Origin: Saccharopolyspora endophytica
GTDB lineage: Bacteria; Actinomycetota; Actinomycetes; Mycobacteriales; Pseudonocardiaceae
Assembly (NCBI RefSeq): GCF_018070075.1
Contig: NZ_JAGPXE010000013.1
Span: 62,001 to 126,000 of the forward strand
DNA length: 64,000 nucleotides
Reading direction: 5' to 3'
Shown: positions 26,186 through 35,808 of the stretch, in pieces
Layout: each line of letters begins with the position of its first letter
Position numbering within the stretch: the first letter of the stretch is position 1
Made by a program: the position numbers and the translations under genes
The notes under the pieces: model-generated
Database searches by the model: none
The model's input: the letters and a program-made list of their open reading frames with translations, nothing else
What the model was told of the DNA's origin: nothing

Positions 26186-29100
26186 TCAGTCCACAGCGGA
26201 TCGCCCAGGCCCTGGGCCTGCACCAGCCCACGCCGGAGCAGGCCGAGGTCATCGCCGCACCACCCGAACCGGCGCTGGTGGTGGCCGGTGCCGGGGCGGG
26301 CAAGACCGAGACGATGGCCGCGCGCGTCGTGTGGCTGGTCGCCAACCAGCTGGTCACGCCCGAGCGCGTGCTGGGCCTGACGTTCACCCGCAAGGCCGCC
26401 CGCCAGCTCGCCGACCGGGTCCGCGCCCGGCTGCGCAGGCTCGCCGGGTCCGGCCTGCTCGACGAGGTCGATCCGAGCGGGCAGCTGCGATCGGCGGTGC
26501 TCACCGAAGAACCGACCGTGCTGACCTACCACGCCTACGCCGGGCGCATCGTCGGCGAGCACGGGCTGCGCGTGCCGGTGGAGCCGGGCGCGCGGCTGCT
26601 CACCGCGACAGCCTCGTGGCAGCTCGCGCACCGCGTGGTGGCGAGCTGGACCGAAGACCTCGACACCGACAAGGTGCCCACCACGGTCACCAGCTACCTG
26701 CTGGCGCTGGCCGGTGAGCTCGCCGAGCACCTCGTGAGCCCGGACGAGCTGCGGGTGCACGCCGAGAAGCTCTGCGAGGCGGTGGAGAACGCCCCGCGCG
26801 CCAAGGGCCAGCGCGCCAACCTGCCGCAGGACCTGGTGAAAGTCGTCGCCGCGCAACGGCTCCGGACCGCGATGCTGCCGCTGGTCGAGGAGTACGCGCA
26901 GCGCAAGCGCCGCGAAGGCGCGATGGACTTCGCCGACCAGATGTCGCTGGCGGCCAACCTCGCCGCCGGGCACCCGGAGGTCGTCGAGGGCGAACGCGCC
27001 CGCTACGGCGCGGTGCTGCTCGACGAGTACCAGGACACCGGACACGCCCAGCGCGTCCTGCTGCGCTCGCTGTTCGGCGGCGATTCCGCGTCCCTGCCGG
27101 TGACGTCGGTGGGCGACCCGGCGCAGGCGATCTACGGCTGGCGCGGCGCGAGCGCGGCGAACCTGCCCCGGTTCACCACCGACTTCCCGCGCACCGAGGC
27201 CGACCACCTGGCTCCCGCGCACCGCTACGGGCTGCTGACCAGCTTCCGCAACCCCGAAGAGGTGCTGCGGATCGCCAACGCGGTGTCCGAACCGCTGCGC
27301 AGGATCGGCCTGGAGGTCGACGAGCTCCGCGCTCGCGAAGGCGCCGACGACGGCGACATCCGGGTGCTGCTGGCCGAGCACGTCCGCGCCGAGCGCGAGT
27401 GGGTGGCCGACCGGATCCACGCCCAGTGGCAGTCCTCGATCGACGAGACCGGCCGACCGCCGACCGCCGCCGTGCTGGTGCGCCGCCGCGCCGACATGGC
27501 CGACATCGCGGTCGCGCTGCGGGAACGCGGACTTCCGGTGGAGGTCGTCGGCCTCGGCGGGCTGCTGGACGAGCCGGAGGTGCGCGACCTGGTCAGCGCG
27601 CTCCGGCTGCTCGTCGACCCGCTCGCGGGCACGGCCGCCGCCCGGCTGCTGACCGGTTCGCGCTGGCGGATCGGAGCCGCCGACCTGGCGGCGCTGTGGG
27701 AGCGGGCGCGCGAGCTCGGCACGCAGTTCTTCGGCGAACCCGAGTCCGACGACGCCACGGCCGTCGTCCACGCCGCGCTGCCGGGCGAGAACGCCGAGCA
27801 GGCGGGCCTGGCCGACGCCCTCGACGATCCCGGCCGGCCCGAGCGCTACTCCGAGCAGGGCTACGACCGCATCCGCAGGCTCGGCGGCGAGCTCGCCGCC
27901 CTGCGACGCCGCCTGGACCAGCCACTGCCGGAGCTCGTCGCCGACGCCGAGCGCACGCTGCTGCTGGACATCGAGAGCCTGGCCCGGCCGGGCGGTGTGG
28001 GTCGCATCCACCTCGACGCCTTCGCCGACGTGGTCACCTCGTTCGCCACGGCCAGCCCGTCGGCGACGCTGCCGTCGCTGCTGGACTACTTCGCCGCCGC
28101 CGAGCGCGCCGAGGACGGCCTGGAACCCGGTGAGGTCGAGGTCGCCGACGACCGCGTGCAGATCCTCACCGTGCACGCCGCCAAGGGCCTGGAGTGGCAG
28201 GTCGTGGCCGTTCCGCACCTGGTCAACGACGTCTTCCCCGGCAAGCGCAAGTCCTCGTCCTGGCTGCGGTCGGTGACCTCGCTGCCCGCCGAGCTGCGCG
28301 GCGACGCCCCCGACCTGCCCAAGCTCGACGTGGACCGGCTCAACGGCCTGGACCGCAAGGAGCTCAGCGAGGCGCTGGGCATCCACGACGAGGAGTTCGA
28401 AGCCCGTCGGCTCGCCGAGGAGCGCCGCCTGTTCTACGTCGCGGTGACCCGCTCGGAGCGCACGCTGCTGCTGTCCGGGCACTGGTGGGGCGAGAACGGC
28501 GACCGGCCCAAGGGCCCGTCGGACTTCCTCACCGAGACCGCGGAGGTCGTGCACGGCGACCGCGTCGGCGTCATCGACGAGTGGTGCCCGACGCCGGACG
28601 AGGACGCCGAGAACCCGCTGGCCGACGAGGTCCGCTCCGCCGAGTGGCCGGTGGATCCGCTGGGACCGCGTCGCGAAGCCGTTTCCGAAGGCGCGGAGCT
28701 GGTCCGCACGGCTCTGTCCGCCGTGGATTCGATCGAGGTGGACGAGGACCCCGACGGCTGGGCGCGCGACGTCGACGTCCTGCTGGCGGAGCGCGCCGCC
28801 GCCGCCCAGCGCCGCGAGGAGGTCCGGCTGCCCGACCACCTGTCGGTCAGCCAGCTCGTCGAGCTCGCCGGTGACACCGACGCGCTGGCCCGCAGGCTGC
28901 GGCGGCCGCTGCCGTACCCGCCGAACCCGATGACCCGCCGCGGAACCGCGTTCCACGCCTGGCTGGAGCACCGGTTCACCTCCTCGGCGCTGCTGGACGT
29001 CGACGAACTGCCCGGTGCCGCCGACGATTCCGCTCCGATGCACGAGGACCTCGCCGAGCTGCAGAAGGCGTTCCTCGAAGGCTCCTGGGCCGACAGGACC

Positions 29101-29457
29101 CCGCACCGCGTCGAGGTGCCGTTCGAGACCCAGGTGGAGGGCATCGTCCTGCGCGGCCGGATGGACGCGGTCTTCGCCGACCCCGACGGCGGCTGGACGG
29201 TCGTGGACTGGAAGACCGGCGGAGTCCCCAACGGCGACCAGATCCCGTCGCTGTCGGTGCAGCTGGCCGCGTACCGGTTGGCGTGGGCGGAGCTGTCGAA
29301 GACCCCGCTGGAGAAGGTCCGGGCCGCCTTCCACTACGTCCGCCACGACTACACGCTGCGACCTGCGGATCTCCGGGACGCCGAAGGTCTTCGCGAGCTC
29401 ATCACCGCGGTTCCGAAGAATCCGGAAATGAGTACACGTTCGGGTGGTGGAGCTTGA
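26182..29457 (+). CDS. adnB: ATP-dependent helicase-nuclease subunit AdnB
   Basis: 1091 residues from a GTG overlapping the adnA stop. Walker A AGAGAGKTE is at about 35-43, motif II is LLDEYQDTGH, and the conserved VHAAKGLEWQ motif is present. A C-terminal RecB-type nuclease has GRMDAVFADPDGG then VVDWKTG. In mycobacteria AdnB is the main motor and AdnA mainly a nuclease partner; both nuclease cores look intact here. Overlapping starts point to equal expression. Confidence 0.93.
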   Translation: MISPQRIAQALGLHQPTPEQAEVIAAPPEPALVVAGAGAGKTETMAARVVWLVANQLVTPERVLGLTFTRKAARQLADRVRARLRRLAGSGLLDEVDPSGQLRSAVLTEEPTVLTYHAYAGRIVGEHGLRVPVEPGARLLTATASWQLAHRVVASWTEDLDTDKVPTTVTSYLLALAGELAEHLVSPDELRVHAEKLCEAVENAPRAKGQRANLPQDLVKVVAAQRLRTAMLPLVEEYAQRKRREGAMDFADQMSLAANLAAGHPEVVEGERARYGAVLLDEYQDTGHAQRVLLRSLFGGDSASLPVTSVGDPAQAIYGWRGASAANLPRFTTDFPRTEADHLAPAHRYGLLTSFRNPEEVLRIANAVSEPLRRIGLEVDELRAREGADDGDIRVLLAEHVRAEREWVADRIHAQWQSSIDETGRPPTAAVLVRRRADMADIAVALRERGLPVEVVGLGGLLDEPEVRDLVSALRLLVDPLAGTAAARLLTGSRWRIGAADLAALWERARELGTQFFGEPESDDATAVVHAALPGENAEQAGLADALDDPGRPERYSEQGYDRIRRLGGELAALRRRLDQPLPELVADAERTLLLDIESLARPGGVGRIHLDAFADVVTSFATASPSATLPSLLDYFAAAERAEDGLEPGEVEVADDRVQILTVHAAKGLEWQVVAVPHLVNDVFPGKRKSSSWLRSVTSLPAELRGDAPDLPKLDVDRLNGLDRKELSEALGIHDEEFEARRLAEERRLFYVAVTRSERTLLLSGHWWGENGDRPKGPSDFLTETAEVVHGDRVGVIDEWCPTPDEDAENPLADEVRSAEWPVDPLGPRREAVSEGAELVRTALSAVDSIEVDEDPDGWARDVDVLLAERAAAAQRREEVRLPDHLSVSQLVELAGDTDALARRLRRPLPYPPNPMTRRGTAFHAWLEHRFTSSALLDVDELPGAADDSAPMHEDLAELQKAFLEGSWADRTPHRVEVPFETQVEGIVLRGRMDAVFADPDGGWTVVDWKTGGVPNGDQIPSLSVQLAAYRLAWAELSKTPLEKVRAAFHYVRHDYTLRPADLRDAEGLRELITAVPKNPEMSTRSGGGA

Positions 29458-29481
29458 GTTCGGAGTGCGCGGCGGTCGACT

Positions 29482-30099
29482 ATGCCCGCGATGAACACCG
29501 ACTGGAAGCTCACCACTCCGCCTGAATCCGCAGTGCGCGTGGACGCCGAAGTTCTCGCCATGCGCGCCCCTCTGGTGCGGGTCCACCGCGACGATGAGGG
29601 CACCTGGTCCTTCGAGGGCCCGAGTGCCACGGGTCGGGAGTCCAAGCAGACCAAGCTGCAGGCCGTCGTCGGCGCCTGGCCGCACGTGGCGGCGCTGTCC
29701 GAGCTCGACGCCGGGACGGCCGTCGTCTGGTCCTGGCGGCAGCACGGCTGGGCCGTGGAGTTCGAGTGCGAATGCGGCACCTGCGAGCAGCCGGTGGCAG
29801 GCGACATCGATCGCCAGAACTGGCCATCGGAACTCCAGCCGCACACGATCATCAGCGTCGAGCAGGTCGCGCTGTCAGGCCAGCGTCCGCTCACCGACAT
29901 CATCAGCACCCCGGGCGGCATCGCGATGCTCGGCCCCGGCGATCACCGCCGCACGGTCGACCTGATGACCCCGGTGGCGCTGGCCAACGTCATCCGCCGC
30001 TGGCCGCACACGGTCCAGGCGATGCGCGTTCTCCAGGAGAACCGCGGAATGCGCTGGAACCCCGACGGCCTCAACTGGCACGAATACGCCGTCGCCTGA
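29482..30099 (+). CDS. Hypothetical protein with a CECGTC motif
   Basis: 205 residues from ATG, 24 bp after adnB (another ATG three codons in). Mostly soluble, mixed alpha/beta, with one cysteine cluster CECGTC near residue 95 that could bind metal. Regular secondary-structure alternation and normal codon use make it look real. No domain recognised. Possibly the end of the adn operon by spacing; no role assigned. Confidence 0.65.
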   Translation: MPAMNTDWKLTTPPESAVRVDAEVLAMRAPLVRVHRDDEGTWSFEGPSATGRESKQTKLQAVVGAWPHVAALSELDAGTAVVWSWRQHGWAVEFECECGTCEQPVAGDIDRQNWPSELQPHTIISVEQVALSGQRPLTDIISTPGGIAMLGPGDHRRTVDLMTPVALANVIRRWPHTVQAMRVLQENRGMRWNPDGLNWHEYAVA

Positions 30100-30273
30100 C
30101 CCTTTTCAGGCCGCGCCCGCGCTGTTTCAGGTGTGGGACTCAGCCCGCACCGTCGCGGGTTCTCAGCGGTTCTCCCGGGAGGACGCCGCGACGCCGTGTA
30201 TCGGCACACATCAGGAGTGGCGCCCGGACCCGGAGGGCCGTTGAGGTTCCGCTACCCGCACCGCCAAGCAAGC

Positions 30274-30290
30274 CGAGTGAATTTCACTCG
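30274..30290 (-). terminator. Short palindrome, possible terminator
   Basis: CGAGTGAA-T-TTCACTCG, just 3 bp past the stop of the minus-strand gene. Stem of 8 bp around a single base, so folding may be weaker than other terminators here. Confidence 0.4.
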
Positions 30291-30292
30291 TT

Positions 30293-30820
30293 TCAGGCGT
30301 TCTCGGTGAGTTGCGGGTGTTCGAGGAGTCGCGAGTAGAGGACTTCCAGCAGCCAGCGCCCGAACATCGACGAGCCGAATTCCGCGGCGCGGTTCTCCGG
30401 CGGGATGACGAGCTCGCCGGAATCGTCGGGCCCGGTCGTGACGACGCCGGCGCCGTAGTAGTCCAGCTCCAGCATGGACAGCGCGTCGTACCGCTGCTGA
30501 CCGGGCAGGACCACCGCGCACGGCGCGAGGGACAGCAGCATCCCGCAGGCGCGCAGCGCGCGGGACGGCTTGGACACCGGAACGAGAATTCCGATCAGGT
30601 CGACGGCGGCCACCGGCAGCTGGTCGTGGTGCTCGGGTTCCGACCACGCCTTGAACCACGCCGGGTTGAGCTCGGGCTCCCAGCCGTTGTTCAGGCGCCA
30701 TTCGTGGACGTCCGGCCGGATGCGGGCGACCGCGGTGAACCGGGTGTCGAGAACATCCACATCCGGTACTAATCTCCCGTCCCAACCGAGAGCGCGGGCC
30801 GCGTGCTGAAGCTGCTGCAC
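30293..30820 (-). CDS. Hypothetical protein (175 aa)
   Basis: GTG at 30820 follows a TACCAT-like -10 sequence six bases away and no ribosome site, suggesting a leaderless start; a longer frame from TTG at 30928 is possible but less likely. Sequence HAARALGWDGRLVPDVDVLD near the start and WEPELNPAWFKAW in the middle look globular and soluble. No family recognised. It is divergent from the potassium channel gene. Confidence 0.6.
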   Translation of the reverse strand: MQQLQHAARALGWDGRLVPDVDVLDTRFTAVARIRPDVHEWRLNNGWEPELNPAWFKAWSEPEHHDQLPVAAVDLIGILVPVSKPSRALRACGMLLSLAPCAVVLPGQQRYDALSMLELDYYGAGVVTTGPDDSGELVIPPENRAAEFGSSMFGRWLLEVLYSRLLEHPQLTENA

Positions 30821-30964
30821 GGTCGCATGGTAAACGCCCGGACCCCGATTTCGGGATGGTGTTTCCCCAATGGTTCGACACAATTCCGGGCGGTCCTCTT
30901 CCGGATGTGCGGAGAGGTTACTGTTCAACGCCGTGAGTGGTCACAACGTCGGGGAGCACGACTC

Positions 30965-32050
30965 ATGAATCGAGGTCCCAGCCAGCTGTTCGGCAGGCAC
31001 AACGCCGAGGAAGAGCTGAGCACCAGGCCCGATCACGCGCTCGTGGGCGTCATCCGCATGCCGGGCACGGTGACGAGTCCGGTGCGCTCCATCATCCGCC
31101 GCATCCTGGGCGCCATGGTGGCGCTGGCCGCCACGGTCGCCATCGTCTACATCGGCCGGGACGGCTACCGGGATTCGGCGGGCGGCGAGCTCAGCGTGCT
31201 CGACGTCGTCTACTACGCCACGGTGTCGCTGTCGACGACCGGTTACGGCGACATCACCCCGGTCAGCGACCGGGCGCGGCTGGTGAACGTGCTCGTCATC
31301 ACTCCGCTGCGCGTGCTGTTCCTGATCGTCCTGGTCGGCACGACACTGGAAGTGCTCACCGAGCGCTCGCGGCAAGCTTTCAAGATCCAACGCTGGAGGT
31401 CCAAGGTGCGCGACCACGTGGTCGTCATCGGTTACGGAACCAAGGGCCGTTCCGCGGTCACCGCACTGCTCGGCGAGGGTGCCGACCCGGGCCGCATCGT
31501 GGTGGTCGACACCGACCGCGCGTCGCTGGAGTCGGCGTCCGCGCAGGGCCTGGTGACGGTCAACGGTTCCGGTACCCGCTCGGACGTGCTGCGCGTGGCG
31601 GGCCTGCCGCGCGCCCGCGCGATCGTGATCGCCCCCGCCCGGGACGACACGGCGGTGCTGGTGACCCTGACCGCCCGCGAGCTGGCCCCGAAGGCGCAGA
31701 TCGTCGCGGCGGTCCGGGAAGCGGAGAACGTGCACCTGCTGCGCCAGTCGGGCGCGGATTCGGTGGTGGTCTCCAGCGAGACGGCGGGCCGCCTGCTGGG
31801 CATGGCGACGTCGACGCCGTCGGTGGTGGAGATGTTCGAGGACCTGCTCAGCCCCGAGGTGGGTCTGGCGATCGCCGAGCGCGAGGTGGAGCGCCAGGAG
31901 GTCGGCGGTTCGCCGCGGCACCTGACCGACATAGTGCTGGGCGTGGTCCGCGACGGCGAGCTCTACCGGGTGGACGCCCCGGAAGCGGACGCGATCGAGG
32001 CCGGCGACCGGCTGCTCTACGTGCGAAAAGTGACGCCGCCGCAAACGTGA
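30965..32050 (+). CDS. Two-transmembrane potassium channel with RCK domain
   Basis: 361 residues from ATG with a GGGGAG ribosome site. Two membrane helices flank a perfect selectivity filter TTGYGD at about residues 91-97. A cytoplasmic RCK/TrkA-N domain follows (VVVIGYGTKGRSAV, the dinucleotide-binding turn) and a TrkA-C domain ends the protein. It is a gated K+ channel of the MthK kind. Rv3200c is the mycobacterial relative in the same order after adnB. Confidence 0.92.
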   Translation: MNRGPSQLFGRHNAEEELSTRPDHALVGVIRMPGTVTSPVRSIIRRILGAMVALAATVAIVYIGRDGYRDSAGGELSVLDVVYYATVSLSTTGYGDITPVSDRARLVNVLVITPLRVLFLIVLVGTTLEVLTERSRQAFKIQRWRSKVRDHVVVIGYGTKGRSAVTALLGEGADPGRIVVVDTDRASLESASAQGLVTVNGSGTRSDVLRVAGLPRARAIVIAPARDDTAVLVTLTARELAPKAQIVAAVREAENVHLLRQSGADSVVVSSETAGRLLGMATSTPSVVEMFEDLLSPEVGLAIAEREVERQEVGGSPRHLTDIVLGVVRDGELYRVDAPEADAIEAGDRLLYVRKVTPPQT

Positions 32051-32108
32051 CCTTCTCACAACGGGTCTCGGGCACTTCCGGTTCCGGGTTTCTGGGACTA
32101 TCGGTGTC

Positions 32109-32537
32109 GTGGGAAGCACGCGAGGTTCGGCCTCGGTGGCGTCGATCCTGCTCGTCCTGGGCGTTCTCGGCGTTGTGGTGGCCGGTGTGACGGTCTGGCC
32201 GCTGGTCGCGGCATCCGGGCAGACGCAGGTCGCCGAACGCCGGGCGCAGGCGGTCGTCGTCGAGCCGCGCCCGTGCGGGGCGCGGGCGGCCGGTGACGTG
32301 GTCGAGGTGCAGATCGACGGCCAGACCCGCCGCGCCACCTTCGACGGCTGCGGGCACACCCGCGGTCAGCGCCTGGACGTGATGGTCCCCGCCCGCGCAT
32401 CGGGGGACCTGAGGGTCACGCCGGTGAAAACCCAGCAGACCGAACTGGAGGCGCTCGCCTGGCGCACCCACATCGTGCTGATCACCCTGGCCGCCGTCGC
32501 GGGCGGAGGCTACGGAATCCTCCTGGGCCGCCGCTAA
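32109..32537 (+). CDS. Membrane protein with a two-cysteine external loop
   Basis: 142 residues from GTG. Two membrane segments (ASILLVLGVLGVVVAGVTVW and the C-terminal IVLITLAAVAGGGYGILL) flank an external region with two cysteines (RPCGAR and DGCGHT) that could form a disulfide. No known family. Its stop overlaps the stop of the convergent metallopeptidase gene by 4 bp, so no terminator fits between them. Confidence 0.7.
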   Translation: MGSTRGSASVASILLVLGVLGVVVAGVTVWPLVAASGQTQVAERRAQAVVVEPRPCGARAAGDVVEVQIDGQTRRATFDGCGHTRGQRLDVMVPARASGDLRVTPVKTQQTELEALAWRTHIVLITLAAVAGGGYGILLGRR

Positions 32538-33661
32538 TCCACGTCGCTCGGCGGTGAGAGCCACGTGTTGCACTGGGTGATCTCGTTCTTGCTGAACCCC
32601 TGATCGACCCAGGTGGAGTTGGTCTGGATGCTGCCGTGGTCGTCGACGTCGCTGTTCTCGTCGCCGCGCGCGGCGGAGTCGCGCAGCGCGGGGAAGATGA
32701 GGTCGTTGCTCACGCCGCCGTTCTGCAGCGCGGCGAGGGTCATCCCCTCGAAGCAGGTGGCTTGCAACTCGGAGCGCCGGGTGAGTTCGAGACCGGCCTC
32801 GGTCTCGGCTCCGGCGTTGGCCGACGCGCTGCCGTAGGCGGCGTTGATGCCGGAAAGCCGTTGCAGCGCATGGCCGAACTCGTGCGCGAACTGCCCGAGG
32901 AACACCCCGGCCTCGCTCCTGCCCTCGATCTCGGAGTAGTAGCGCGCGGTCATGTAGATGGTGTTGTCCTGCGGGCAGTACAGCGCCGTCTGGTCCCAGG
33001 TCCGCAACCCGCACGGCGTGTCGACGTCGTCCCCGGTGGTGACGACCCTCGGTGTGTCGGTGGGCAGGTTCGCCTCTTGCAGGGCCGGTTCCCACGCCTG
33101 CATCAGGCAGGGCAGCGCAGCCTGGTAGAAGGCGTCCTGCGAGGCCACGTCGGTGGAGAAATCCGGCAGCGGGCACGGCGTGGTGACCGCTCCGTTCCCG
33201 TCGATGTTGATCGGGTTGTCCCCGAGCTTCGGCACGGGCTGCTCGGTCCCGAGGTCCTCGGAGGTAGAGGTCTCCTCGGAAGTGCTCGTCTCCGCGGTGG
33301 TGTCGCTGGTGGTCGTCGTCGTGGTCGCCGCGATGGGCGGGTCCACCGGTTCGTCGGCTCTGTTGGCGGACACGGAAGCGGCCACGGCCCCCACGGTCCC
33401 GATCCCGAACAACGCCACAGCCGCCAGCACGAGCCCGACGACGAGCCCGGTGTTGTTCCGCTGCGGCGCCTGCTGCGCGAACTGAGGAACTTGAGGAATC
33501 GGCCCGGTCGGGCGCTCCTCGAACGGCACCCACGGGGCGTGCCCGTAGCCGGGCGGCGGAACTTGCCCAGGCGGGCCCTGCCCAGGACCCGGACCCTGCC
33601 CAGGCCGGGAAGGCTGCTGCCACTGAGGGGGCTGCCACTGCGGAGGCACGGGAGGCGTCAT
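32534..33661 (-). CDS. Neutral zinc metallopeptidase (YpfJ/PF04228 type)
   Basis: 375 residues from ATG at 33661 (GTG at 33682 also possible). The first 75 residues are Pro/Gln/Gly-rich, then one membrane segment (VVGLVLAAVALFGIGTVGAV), then a Ser/Thr-rich linker and a globular extracytoplasmic domain. The zinc motif HEFGH is at about residue 260. Paired cysteines fit secretion. The family is broadly conserved but its substrate is unknown. Confidence 0.85.
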   Translation of the reverse strand: MTPPVPPQWQPPQWQQPSRPGQGPGPGQGPPGQVPPPGYGHAPWVPFEERPTGPIPQVPQFAQQAPQRNNTGLVVGLVLAAVALFGIGTVGAVAASVSANRADEPVDPPIAATTTTTTSDTTAETSTSEETSTSEDLGTEQPVPKLGDNPINIDGNGAVTTPCPLPDFSTDVASQDAFYQAALPCLMQAWEPALQEANLPTDTPRVVTTGDDVDTPCGLRTWDQTALYCPQDNTIYMTARYYSEIEGRSEAGVFLGQFAHEFGHALQRLSGINAAYGSASANAGAETEAGLELTRRSELQATCFEGMTLAALQNGGVSNDLIFPALRDSAARGDENSDVDDHGSIQTNSTWVDQGFSKNEITQCNTWLSPPSDVD

Positions 33662-33850
33662 GCCCGGAACCCCATCGACCACCGCCGAGCGCCCTCAGCC
33701 ACCCCGCCCGACCACAAAGCCTTCATCCCACCGACTTCCACCCAGACCCACAACGGCCTCAAACCCTAACCCCACGAACACCCCACCGAACCAGGAACGC
33801 CCGAACCAACGCCGAGACCGCACCACGGCACCGTCAACGGTCACCCGAGC

Positions 33851-33918
33851 GGCAGTTCTGGCCCGAACCGTCCGTGATCAAGGTCGTTTCGCCCCGGTCA
33901 ATTCACACCAGAACTGCC
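33851..33918. repeat. 11-bp inverted repeat with 46-nt loop
   Basis: GGCAGTTCTGG (33851-33861) and CCAGAACTGCC (33908-33918) are perfectly complementary. The element ends 5 bp from the stop of the minus-strand gene at 33924 and lies in an otherwise featureless C/A-rich gap. It could be a terminator stem with a large loop or two regulator half-sites. Confidence 0.5.
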
Positions 33919-33923
33919 CGAGT

Positions 33924-34520
33924 TCATCCGCGGCCGCTTCCGGGCCGGACCTGCTTGGAGCGCATGCCCTTCGACGTGGGCGGGAGCCACCACAGGATGC
34001 CGAGCGGGATGGCGATGATGAGTTGGATGATGCTGCCCGTGTTTCCTTGGCTGAGTGTGACCGTTCCGTTGACCAGGTAGAACAGGCAGCAGATCGTGAC
34101 GAGCACGCGGCCGATCTGGCTTCCCCTGAGCATGGCTAGCATGCTGCCGCCGATTCCGAAGAGCAGGGTCAGCACGGCTGCTGCGAGGACCAAGGAGCCG
34201 AAGAGGAAGTCTCCCTCGCCGAAACCGCTCTTCACGCTCATGACGGTCTGGAGAAGAGCACCGCCCATGGAGATCAGCGATGTCACGATCGCGGACACGA
34301 TCAGCGTTGCGGACGGCGGAGAACCCTGCACGGCGTAGCCGGGCGGCTGGCCTGCGTAGGGGTAGGGCTGAGATGGGTAGGGCTGCCCCGGTTGCGGGAA
34401 ACCGCCTGCTGGCGGCCCCATTCCCGGCGACCGCCCCGGTTCGGGGCCTTGCTGCCAGGGTTGCTGCGAGTTCGGCGGACCAGATGGGTTCACGCCGGCA
34501 ATGTAGCTGCGGTCCTGCAC
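33924..34520 (-). CDS. Proline-rich multi-pass membrane protein
   Basis: 198 residues from GTG at 34520, chosen because AAGGGA lies upstream. The first 75 residues are Pro/Gln/Tyr-rich (QPYPSQPYPYAGQPPGYA). Four hydrophobic segments follow, then a basic end (SKGMRSKQVRPGSGRG). This layout, disordered Pro-rich start plus four spans, is common in actinobacterial DUF4190-like proteins. No function assigned. Confidence 0.75.
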   Translation of the reverse strand: MQDRSYIAGVNPSGPPNSQQPWQQGPEPGRSPGMGPPAGGFPQPGQPYPSQPYPYAGQPPGYAVQGSPPSATLIVSAIVTSLISMGGALLQTVMSVKSGFGEGDFLFGSLVLAAAVLTLLFGIGGSMLAMLRGSQIGRVLVTICCLFYLVNGTVTLSQGNTGSIIQLIIAIPLGILWWLPPTSKGMRSKQVRPGSGRG

Positions 34521-34534
34521 CTTCGGAGTCCCTT

Positions 34535-34801
34535 TCAGTAGTCCCAGGTGTGTTCGTGGTGGTCTTGGCGGTTGGCGATGGTGGTGCATTCGGGGCAGCG
34601 TTCGGTGATTGTTTTGCTCTGGGGTTCTCGGGGCCACGGGGCGGCTGTCGGAATGAGGATCCACGTTTCGCAGAGTGCGGGAACCCAAGCGCCGGTATAT
34701 ACCGAACCGGGAAGTGTCGTCATCGCATGACGAATCTTGAAACCTGAGCCGACGATCCAGAACACATCTGCGCGCTCACGGCGGAACACGTCGAAAACCA
34801 T
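34535..34801 (-). CDS. Small zinc-finger-like protein next to the Xre gene
   Basis: 88 residues from ATG at 34801, with AAAGG just upstream; later starts at 34765 or 34723 are possible. The pattern FWIVGSGFKIRHA, a first cysteine (PALCETW), then CPEC near the end resembles small actinomycete zinc-finger proteins that sit divergent to Xre/DUF397 pairs. The role is unknown. It ends 14 bp before the GTG of the next minus-strand gene. Confidence 0.6.
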   Translation of the reverse strand: MVFDVFRRERADVFWIVGSGFKIRHAMTTLPGSVYTGAWVPALCETWILIPTAAPWPREPQSKTITERCPECTTIANRQDHHEHTWDY

Positions 34802-34962
34802 CCCTTTGAGTCCTTTGCTTCCCAAGCCGTGGAACCGGAATGGGATGGGAAGTTAAGTTCGTTTCGGCAGTTCATCCACCCGTGAAACGTTTCCCCGAGA
34901 ACCGAAGCAGTGAAACGGAATTCGAAACAGGGGAGCCGGTCACGAAGTACCCGGAGGTCAGG

Positions 34963-35808
34963 GTGTCGGCGAGATCCCGCCTGTTTCGCGTCAACCTGGG
35001 CGCGGAGCTTCGAACCCTTCGCGAGCGCACGAAGATGTCCACCCGAACGGTGGCCACGCGATTGGGCACCAGCCCGGCATGGGTGAGCAGAACCGAAACC
35101 GGCGCCCGCTTCCCGACACCGGACGAGGTGGGCGCGCTGTGCGAGCTCTACGGAGCGACGGGGGAGATGCGCGGCCTGCTGGTCGCCAAGGCCGAGTCCA
35201 ACGACGGCACGACGATCAACCTGCCGTCGGGCGACAAGTACACCGACCAGCTCGCGAACATCATGCTGCTGGAGACCGAGGCGCGGAGGGTGACTGGCTA
35301 CGAGATAGCTCTCGTCCCAGGGCTTCTGCAGACTCCTGAGTACGCCCGGGAGATGATCTCCGCACTCGACCGGCCGCAAAGTGAGATCGAGCGTCGGGTG
35401 GCAACTCGTATCGGCCGTCAGGCCGTCCTTTCACGTCCGAACGGCCCAGAGCTGAGGTTCTTGCTCGATGAGTTCGTGCTTCGCAGGTTGATCGGGGGAT
35501 CAGCGGTGATGAGCAGGCAGCTTCGGAAGATCGTCGCGGAAGCTGCTTGGCCCAATGTTCATGTACGCGTCTTGCCGGCTTCGATTGGTGCGCACCAGGG
35601 CCTTGACGGGACGTTCGCCATCTACGAGTTCGCGGCGTTGGAGACCTACGTCTACCTGGAGAGCAGGAAGGGCGGAACTTTCATTAATGACGCCGAGGTG
35701 ACCCAACAGTATCTTGACACCAGAGATGCGCTTTGGGACGAGGCGTTGCATGAGGAAGAGTCGGTCGCGCTGATCGACACGTTGGCAGAGGGGCTTACCG
35801 GTGGCTGA
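34963..35808 (+). CDS. Xre-family regulator with DUF5753 domain
   Basis: 281 residues from GTG; GGAGG five bases upstream decides this start. Helix-turn-helix at about residues 12-65 (ELRTLRERTKMSTRTVATRL). The remaining 200 residues match DUF5753, with TGYEIALVPGLLQTPEYAR as its signature. It is the regulator half of the Xre/DUF397 pairs scattered through Streptomyces and relatives, which affect antibiotic production and sometimes behave as toxin-antitoxin pairs. The downstream DUF397 gene overlaps its end by 8 bp. Confidence 0.92.
   Translation: MSARSRLFRVNLGAELRTLRERTKMSTRTVATRLGTSPAWVSRTETGARFPTPDEVGALCELYGATGEMRGLLVAKAESNDGTTINLPSGDKYTDQLANIMLLETEARRVTGYEIALVPGLLQTPEYAREMISALDRPQSEIERRVATRIGRQAVLSRPNGPELRFLLDEFVLRRLIGGSAVMSRQLRKIVAEAAWPNVHVRVLPASIGAHQGLDGTFAIYEFAALETYVYLESRKGGTFINDAEVTQQYLDTRDALWDEALHEEESVALIDTLAEGLTGG

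Noticed and set aside
26155..29844. A 1229-codon minus-strand frame opposite adnB
   Set aside because: Opposite a complete helicase-nuclease gene; no domain and no ribosome site. Composition artefact.
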